Source: Picochlorum sp. 'celeri' (taxonomy: Eukaryota; Chlorophyta; Trebouxiophyceae). From it: a stretch of 64,000 nucleotides of DNA. Shown here piece after piece: positions 58,122-64,000 of the stretch (its first letter is position 1; the number at the start of each line of letters is the position of its first letter). The notes beneath the pieces are model-generated. The model searched no databases and was not told where the DNA came from. It was given only the letters and a program-made list of their open reading frames with translations. Position numbers and translations under genes: made by a program. The DNA lies in assembly GCA_010909725.1 (NCBI GenBank), contig JAACMV010000021.1, positions 103,497-167,496 on the forward strand, written 5' to 3'.

Positions 58122-60464
58122 ATGGAGATGAGGGGTAGTGGAAAGAAGTTTGTGTTTCGACTCTTGGACAAGGATGACATTCGCAAAGAATTGGTAGGGC
58201 GACATGTGTACACGCTTTGGCCTGATAATGGGATATGGTACAAAGGGAAAGTGAAGAAATGTAATCCTGCGGAGATGACGGCGCTTTTGTTCTATCAGGG
58301 GACGGATGAGAAGGAAGAGGCCGACCTGGAGGAGTTGATTGGGGAGAAGCAGATTGCCTTCTCGGAGGAGCGGGCTGGGGATTATGTGTGTGGGCCGAAT
58401 GAGATTGAACAGAAGCCAGAGCATTTTGCGGAGGGAGAGGATGGCGAGGTGGATGATGGTGCGATACTGCGCGATTCTGACTCGGAATACAACAGCGAGA
58501 GGGACGATGTGCCATCGTCGTCTGATGATGAGGATGATGAGATGGTGGGTCGATCGAAGCGGAAGAGGAAGCCAAAGGTTATGGAGGATTTTCTGGATGA
58601 TGATGCGTTGGGTGATGAGCTCCCTCTAGCGATGCGCAAGGCTGCAGGGGAGACGAGGAAGAAAACAAGAACTGTGGAAGAAGACGCAGAGGAAGATTTC
58701 GCGGATAGATTGATTCAATCGGCGACGATGAATGTGAGGAGAAGCGTAAAGAAGAATAATACGAATGATCCTGAAGTGAGGGAGAAGGTGAAGGCTGCAT
58801 TGCAGCAGGGGCTTGATATGGCGTATGGTGAGTTGGGAGGGAGTGAGGAGGGGTTGCAATTACCTGCTGATGTGGCGTCGATTGTCGAGGAGGCTTTATT
58901 TGGAGCGTATGGAGGAACGACCAAGGATTATAAGACCAAAATGCGGTCCCTGCAGTTTAATTTGAAGGATCCAAATAACAAGGAATTGAGGGCCCATGTG
59001 CTGCGTGGAGATATCACTCCAGATACGTTTGTCAGAATGACGGCGAATGAGCTTGCATCGAAAGAATTAGCCGAGTACAGGAAGAAGAAAGAAGAAGAGG
59101 CTTTAAAAATGTCAGTATTAGATGCGGAGGCGGCAGCTAAATTTTCAACTGCAGCTGCATTGGAGACAAAAGAAGACAAGGAGAAGCGTCTTCAACGGGA
59201 AATGTTGATTCGTGAAAAGGAAGATTCTCGCAAGAAGGATGTGGTCGAAGATGACGATAAAAATTCTGCTGAGGCTGTGGCTGAGGAGCATTATGACGGT
59301 GAGGGAGGCGATGGAAAGGAAGATATGCAACGAGAGCTGCCTGCAGGAGCGCCCGAGGCAGGCAAGGGAACAGAAGATGATGGTGACCTCTTCGGTTACG
59401 ACAAGGACGCCGCCGAGCCTGACACTGCAAAGGCAGCAAAAAGTCTCGATTGGGCTAGTATAAAGTCCGCATCTATGGAAGCGTCGAAATTGCAGGCAAA
59501 CTACGTATCTGATTTGGGTGGTATGGAAACTGCACCAGATGACCATGATGCCGCACCACCTGTGGGTCCTACCGTGGATGAGAACCTAGAAAAACTATTT
59601 TTGCCATGTCCTGAACCCCTGGCTTTGGGTCCGAATGTTTGGGAAGGTCTAGTGTCCGTTCCTGGTGTTGGTAATAGCACAATGTCTGCAAGTGCTCTAC
59701 TAGGCAGTGGGGATCTGCAGTACTTGCTTGGTAAAGGACTTACAGCACGGGGGAGACTGTCGTTGCAGAAACTCGATTCTTTCCTGTCAGAATTGCATTT
59801 GTCAAAGCATAGAACGGCTAGTGTTGGGGTGTTACAATCAGCAAAAGGGAAACCAAAGTCTACAGATGTTGTTGATTCGCATGTCTTGGCATCACATTAC
59901 AGGCAGAAAGACAGGGCCGGAGTGGCACAATCGAGCAGCGGTGTAGAGGTGTATCTGATTCCTAGTGGACCGCTTTCGGAGAAAATTTTAGTTGCTGTAC
60001 ACTCTTTAGATCCTGAAAATGTAGAAACATGCATGGCAGTTGGGGAACAAGGGCCTGTCATGGACAATGGCATGCTTCTTGCTGTTGTTGTACACAAGAA
60101 AGAGATGGCAGCAAAGAAGCGGGAAGCAACTAAAAGTGCTCCAGAGGTAGCCCTGCCAGAGGGCCTTGACTTCAATGCGATATCAGCTCTTGCTGCAGCT
60201 ATAGGGGTTGGATCCACAGAGGCTCCCCCTCCTCCTCCAGCTCCTCCAGCACCACCCATGCCAATGCAATCATCAGCAGTCCAGACTGATCAACAACAAG
60301 ATGGTGGAGTGAATGCACCTATATTTGATCCTTCTGCTCTAAGTGCTCTCTCTCAAGCTCTTGGAATCCCCGAACAGCCGGCCCCAATGGCGCCAGCTCC
60401 TCATGCGGGATCGAACCAGAAACCTAGACCAATGCAACATCTGAGAGACCCTAGGCGACAGTAG
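58122..60464 (+). CDS. PHF3/Bye1-like transcription-elongation protein (Tudor-like, TFIIS middle domain, SPOC)
   Basis: The 780-residue product has a Tudor-like start (about 25-60: HVYTLWPDNGIWYKGKVKKCNPAEMTALLFYQGT), an acidic region, then a TFIIS central domain (about 190-320: VREKVKAALQQ.., NLKDPNNKELRAHVLRGDITPDTFVRMTANELA). A SPOC domain follows (about 490-650: ENLEKLFLPCPEPLALGPNVWEGLV, VYLIPSGPL, LLAVVVHKKE). The end is Pro-rich. The TFS2M-SPOC pair is the hallmark of PHF3, DIDO and Bye1, which bind RNA polymerase II. No PHD finger is seen. Confidence 0.85.
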   Translation: MEMRGSGKKFVFRLLDKDDIRKELVGRHVYTLWPDNGIWYKGKVKKCNPAEMTALLFYQGTDEKEEADLEELIGEKQIAFSEERAGDYVCGPNEIEQKPEHFAEGEDGEVDDGAILRDSDSEYNSERDDVPSSSDDEDDEMVGRSKRKRKPKVMEDFLDDDALGDELPLAMRKAAGETRKKTRTVEEDAEEDFADRLIQSATMNVRRSVKKNNTNDPEVREKVKAALQQGLDMAYGELGGSEEGLQLPADVASIVEEALFGAYGGTTKDYKTKMRSLQFNLKDPNNKELRAHVLRGDITPDTFVRMTANELASKELAEYRKKKEEEALKMSVLDAEAAAKFSTAAALETKEDKEKRLQREMLIREKEDSRKKDVVEDDDKNSAEAVAEEHYDGEGGDGKEDMQRELPAGAPEAGKGTEDDGDLFGYDKDAAEPDTAKAAKSLDWASIKSASMEASKLQANYVSDLGGMETAPDDHDAAPPVGPTVDENLEKLFLPCPEPLALGPNVWEGLVSVPGVGNSTMSASALLGSGDLQYLLGKGLTARGRLSLQKLDSFLSELHLSKHRTASVGVLQSAKGKPKSTDVVDSHVLASHYRQKDRAGVAQSSSGVEVYLIPSGPLSEKILVAVHSLDPENVETCMAVGEQGPVMDNGMLLAVVVHKKEMAAKKREATKSAPEVALPEGLDFNAISALAAAIGVGSTEAPPPPPAPPAPPMPMQSSAVQTDQQQDGGVNAPIFDPSALSALSQALGIPEQPAPMAPAPHAGSNQKPRPMQHLRDPRRQ

Positions 60465-60478
60465 ATACGTACAAAGAC

Positions 60479-61378
60479 TCAGCTGACAAACGACACCTTA
60501 ATATTTCTTGACTGTAAAAATATAACGGCACTCTCTGAGACATACCCACCAACGTTGTAGTTATTGAATGAATTTCGTGTCAGGGAAATCTGAACAAGAC
60601 TTGGAGTGCAATGGTTGATCAGAGCCATCAGATTGTCATCAGTAACACTCGCAACATACGCAATGTTCAATACTTTCAACTTGTAAAATCTTACTGGAGA
60701 GTACATCCACCACGCGGACAACTCGAACTGCTCGCACCCAGTGAGGGATAATCGTTTCAGGTTCTCTCCCACCTGCAACCAGGCCAGAGCTCTGTCTCCC
60801 TGCTGACGGCAGAGGGGGTTCCATCTGTGACAGAACGAGACATCCAGCTCCTCTAAATGCGGGGTATACTTGATCCAATCCCCACTTCCCGCAGTATCCG
60901 GTGCATGCGCCGTGCGCAATCGCCTGATTTTTGGAAGCCCAGCTTCAGCCATGAGCCTGAGGCATCTACTCAAGTCATGCTCCTTCATGGAGCCATAACT
61001 TAGGTCCAGAGTTTGAAGGTTCCTGCAATGCGGGTACAATATGGCACAAAAATGCCTCGAGTACTTGAAAGCTGACCTGGACATGTCCACATCTCTCACG
61101 TGAGTTGATGCATGATGAAACAAAAAACGAGTTGCCTCGAGCTCCTCAGCAGACCGAATAGCCTGCCTTATTGCCACGTTCCTTGAATTCTTTAGAATCT
61201 CGTGAACGATACATCTCCATAATGTACAAACAGAACTCAGTCTCACTGCAACTTTTGCAGTGTCCACTCCCCAGCAAGGCCGTGTCAGCCTTGGGTCTTC
61301 TTCTTCTTCTTCTTCTACTCCACCAAGCACTGCACAGGCAATGACTTTCTCCAACAAATACTCATCCAAACATTCCAT
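60479..61378 (-). CDS. F-box-like leucine-rich-repeat protein
   Basis: The 299-residue product starts MECLDEYLLEKVIAC, followed by AVRLSSVCTLWRCIV (about 45-60), which has the spacing of an F-box. From about 110 on it has LRR segments: NLQTLDLSYGSMK, LEELDVSFCHRW, LKRLSLTGCEQFE, LKVLNIAYVASVTDDNL. This fits an SCF substrate adaptor. The F-box is weak (no classical LP..L), so the E3 role is inferred. Confidence 0.72.
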   Translation of the reverse strand: MECLDEYLLEKVIACAVLGGVEEEEEEDPRLTRPCWGVDTAKVAVRLSSVCTLWRCIVHEILKNSRNVAIRQAIRSAEELEATRFLFHHASTHVRDVDMSRSAFKYSRHFCAILYPHCRNLQTLDLSYGSMKEHDLSRCLRLMAEAGLPKIRRLRTAHAPDTAGSGDWIKYTPHLEELDVSFCHRWNPLCRQQGDRALAWLQVGENLKRLSLTGCEQFELSAWWMYSPVRFYKLKVLNIAYVASVTDDNLMALINHCTPSLVQISLTRNSFNNYNVGGYVSESAVIFLQSRNIKVSFVS

Positions 61379-61637
61379 CCAGCCGGAGAAGAGAGATTTT
61401 TAAAGCTGACAAATAATGATGGGTTTTAAGCCATAATGCTCTTAATGCCTCCCGAATGGCACACTCGTATCATCAACAGCAGATGCACCAAGGCGCAACC
61501 CGCCAATCACCCACGTGGCCATGGACAGATCAGCGGGCCATTGTCAATTTTGGAAGCCATCCGAAAGCAAATACACTTGATCATAGATCATTATTCTACC
61601 AATAGTATAGTACGCGTTATTATTGGCAGTCTCGAAG

Positions 61638-62189
61638 ATGCAGGATCCATGGGCAGAACCTTTGACAAAGCGAAACGTTCAAGTGGTCCAGTCGACCAGT
61701 AGCAGCAGTGATAGCGACCTTGATTCCAACGAGCAGTGCCCTAAAGAAGACGAGACGTGCTCTACTGAGGCGAATACTGACACGAGGAAGAGGGCTGGAG
61801 CGATTCTTCCCAATCCCGAACAACTGTTGGGGACAGACAGCAAAAGACCCAAATTTTTGGATCCTGAAGCTCTTCGCGACGCCCATTCATACGGAAAACC
61901 GAAAAAATCTACCAAAAAAGATATAGAAAAGCTTAATGTCACTGAAAAGGAATTTGACATTGCTCGGATGGCTCCTCCATTGAAGGGTTCAAAAGAGCAA
62001 GATAGCAACAGAGTTATCAAATCAAAGGCTCTAGTGTACGACAAAAGGAGCGACGAGGCGCCGAGAATCGACAGAGAGAAAAAAGCTCCTGTGAAAGAAA
62101 AGGAAAAGTTGAAACGAATCAAGGGTCAAAGCACGCATTCCTCTTGGAAGAGCGAAGGTGAAATGCTTTTGAGACAACAATATGACTGA
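61638..62189 (+). CDS. hypothetical nuclear-type basic protein (UPF0690/C1orf52-like?)
   Basis: The 183-residue product is acidic/Ser-rich up front (STSSSSDSDLDSNEQCPKED..) and basic later (KKSTKKDIEKLN, EKKAPVKEKEKLKRIKGQ). A short conserved-looking segment, GAILPNPEQLLGTDSKRPKFLDPEALR (about 58-80), recalls the LPxPEELx...RPxFL start of UPF0690 proteins. The match is suggestive only. It converges with the next gene. Confidence 0.5.
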   Translation: MQDPWAEPLTKRNVQVVQSTSSSSDSDLDSNEQCPKEDETCSTEANTDTRKRAGAILPNPEQLLGTDSKRPKFLDPEALRDAHSYGKPKKSTKKDIEKLNVTEKEFDIARMAPPLKGSKEQDSNRVIKSKALVYDKRSDEAPRIDREKKAPVKEKEKLKRIKGQSTHSSWKSEGEMLLRQQYD

Positions 62190-62234
62190 CATGTCATTAT
62201 TCAAAACAAAATTTATTTATTTATTCATGGATCT

Positions 62235-63808
62235 TCAACCACTCTCAGTTATATCTGAAGATGTATCATCTTTTATGTGGGATTTTATCACACTCTCAAA
62301 CGCAGAAGCCACCAAAGCAATCCTTGTCCCTGGTAGTATTTGCAAATCAAAGTCCTTGTATACAGAATCTGTTACGCCATACACCTTGTCGGCCAACTCT
62401 TTGCTTTCTTCCATCGTTGCAGGAAACGATGATAGCATATTTTCAAATTCTAATGTCTGGTTGTCTTGGCTGGCAGAGGCTTCAGTCCCCTTGCCATGCA
62501 CATCTTTCAATCTATCATATGACCATTTCAGCGATGATAAAATTGGTCCGTAGAGCTTACTGCTCGCTACATCACATTCACTAATATTCAGAGATGCCTT
62601 CTCACTCTCATCAGCACCAGGACTCGACTTTCCTTGGTCTGAATGATTGGATTCTCCCTCTTCATGTGGCGAATCTTTGGTTTCAGAGTACCCTTCACCT
62701 ACAAACAGTGAACATGCCTCGTCTTCGTTCTTTCTTTGGCGCTTTGGATTATCATTACTTATTAAGCTCGCCACATCACTCGCACGAGGGCTATCTTTCG
62801 CCTGACTGGGATGCACCAGTGAGGAATCTCTCCTCTGCTGCCGAGGGTGTTTCCCATGGTGCTGCAGTGCATTCCCCTTGATCGGGCTAATACCTTCATC
62901 GGCGCTGGATGATACGATCTTTTCTTTCAAATTAATGTTCTGTGATACAGACTTGCCAAAAGACTTGGCCTTAGAGTCGGTCAGATCACTACCATCATAT
63001 GTGAGTGATGCTGATGGTGTCCCACCCATTTCTACTAGAAATCGAATCACCTCATGCGACGTGGACACAAGCCACAGCACTTGATATATTGTACTCTGTG
63101 TCGTACAAACCCCTTCCAATTCCTTCGGGAGCTCGTCCCGCGAGTGTGCATGCACTGCCTCCTGAATAACTCGCCTCACATGGCCCATGGCCGTACTGAA
63201 TGCTTTCCTATCATTCTCTCTCACGTCATCCTCCACCCCCAGATCGCACCTCGATTCCGTCTTTCGTATATAGTCGTAAAAATCTTTGTTCAATTCTATA
63301 TCCCCAAATCGCACCAGAACTTCAGCCAGAGAGGACTCGTTCGCCTCTGCATGCTCTGACACCAAAGCCCCCTCATCACCTCTCTCCTCTCCCTCCGACA
63401 CACCATGATCACGTGCACTAGACTCATCTTTAGGTACACTCTCTTCTGCCTTGCGTTTCTTTGGACTTGGAGGCACCACAGCAACCCTCTGCACACCCTC
63501 CTTCCCTTCCTCTACAGGACTGGTGCTGTAGTGAACATTCAGCTGCTTGAATGCCTTGGACGTCTCTGCAGCAAAATACCCTCAGATGTATTTACATGTC
63601 CCCACAGTGTTGCCTTTACTCAGTATAACGTACCAATGACGTGCGAATTCTCCTCTGCTGGGGAACTGCTGGGTCCGTTGGCCAGAACTGCCTCATCCCC
63701 TACAGTCAGAGTGGCTCCGATATCACGGATTCCATCGATTTCATGTGTTCGTAGCTTTTTACAGGTATTACCAATGTCTCCATTGGATTCCTGACTGGTT
63801 CGTGACAT
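62235..63808 (-). CDS. uncharacterised, probably nuclear protein
   Basis: Exons (minus strand) are 63634-63808 and 62235-63565, with a 68 bp intron (donor GTACGT) after NSHVI, giving 501 residues. There is a nuclear-signal-like PPSPKKRKAEE near 90. A helical region (about 150-270: LVRFGDIELNKDFYDYIRKTESRCDL.., STIYQVLWLVSTSHEVIRFLVEMGG) is the only ordered-looking part; the rest is Ser/Glu-rich and disordered, with a final helix (LVASAFESVIKSHIKD). No family is recognised. Confidence 0.6.
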
Positions 63809-63905
63809 GCCCTGTGTTGACCCTTTTCGAAGGACAAACGCAGACAGTGCGTCACCATGTACCCTTCTATCAATATCCAATGGTATTATAATTTTACATA
63901 AAATA

Positions 63906-64000
63906 TTATTCAGGATCTTGGGTAAACAAGGCCTGGATTTCGTCGAAATCTTTTCCTTTGGTCTCTGGAACGTTGGAAAAGACCCACCACATGCCACCAC
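63906..64000 (-). CDS. MFS sugar transporter, C-terminal end, runs off right edge
   Basis: The minus-strand frame (stop at 63906-63908) ends WVFSNVPETKGKDFDEIQALF. The PETKGKxxxEI motif is the hallmark C-terminal end of the major facilitator sugar/hexose transporters (GLUT/STP type). Everything upstream lies outside the window. The preceding gene starts 97 bases further left on the same strand. Confidence 0.85.
   Translation of the reverse strand, partial: GGMWWVFSNVPETKGKDFDEIQALFTQDPE

Noticed and set aside
58027..58575. 182 aa His/Pro/Ser-rich minus ORF
   Set aside because: Antisense of the acidic N-terminus of the PHF3-like gene.

Overview
The window reads as nuclear DNA of a compact unicellular photosynthetic eukaryote, most likely a small-genome green alga (inference; a Picochlorum-like trebouxiophyte would fit the gene density, moderate GC and short introns, but the sequence does not prove a genus). 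About 50 protein genes lie on both strands, mostly 50-300 bp apart. Nineteen introns in fifteen genes can be placed; they are 56-142 bp long, GT-AG, and nearly always have a pyrimidine at donor position +4. Plastid function is indicated by a photosystem II S4-domain protein, several transit-peptide-like N-termini, a lumen-type targeting signal and an IAA-amidohydrolase-type amidase. Mitochondrial and general eukaryotic genes include NDUFB9, SDHAF2, a bacterial-type L1 ribosomal protein, EMC4, SRP receptor beta, TAF4, PYM, MPP6 and Drs1.

Layout. 1-644 holds the 5' part of an unrecognised minus-strand gene. 740-6509 is a gene-free block of about 5.8 kb made of two full copies and one truncated copy of a roughly 2.6 kb direct repeat. 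Each full unit contains a GC-rich core, and copy A carries what looks like a 163 bp solo LTR. From 6576 onward the DNA is almost entirely genic: UCH37 deubiquitinase, squalene epoxidase, Drs1 helicase, an acyl-transferase-like protein and TAF4 (plus strand), then alternating convergent and divergent pairs to the right edge, where the last residues of a sugar transporter enter on the minus strand.

The genes do not form one pathway. Several divergent pairs share short promoter regions: UDP-glucose 4,6-dehydratase with a PICOT glutaredoxin, NDUFB9 with SRPRB, monoglyceride lipase with an IGPS-like protein, and mitochondrial L1 with a MoCo-sulfurase-like protein. Some of these contain perfect palindromes or hairpins. 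Convergent pairs are packed so tightly that stop codons abut or overlap (54379-55386 with 55383-57257; SRPRB with SPF45).

The most unusual features are the macrosatellite-like tandem repeat with its solo LTR and matching empty site, and a purple acid phosphatase gene bracketed by 56 bp perfect direct repeats that duplicate the shared 3' ends of the two flanking convergent genes. No clear new enzymatic system was found.
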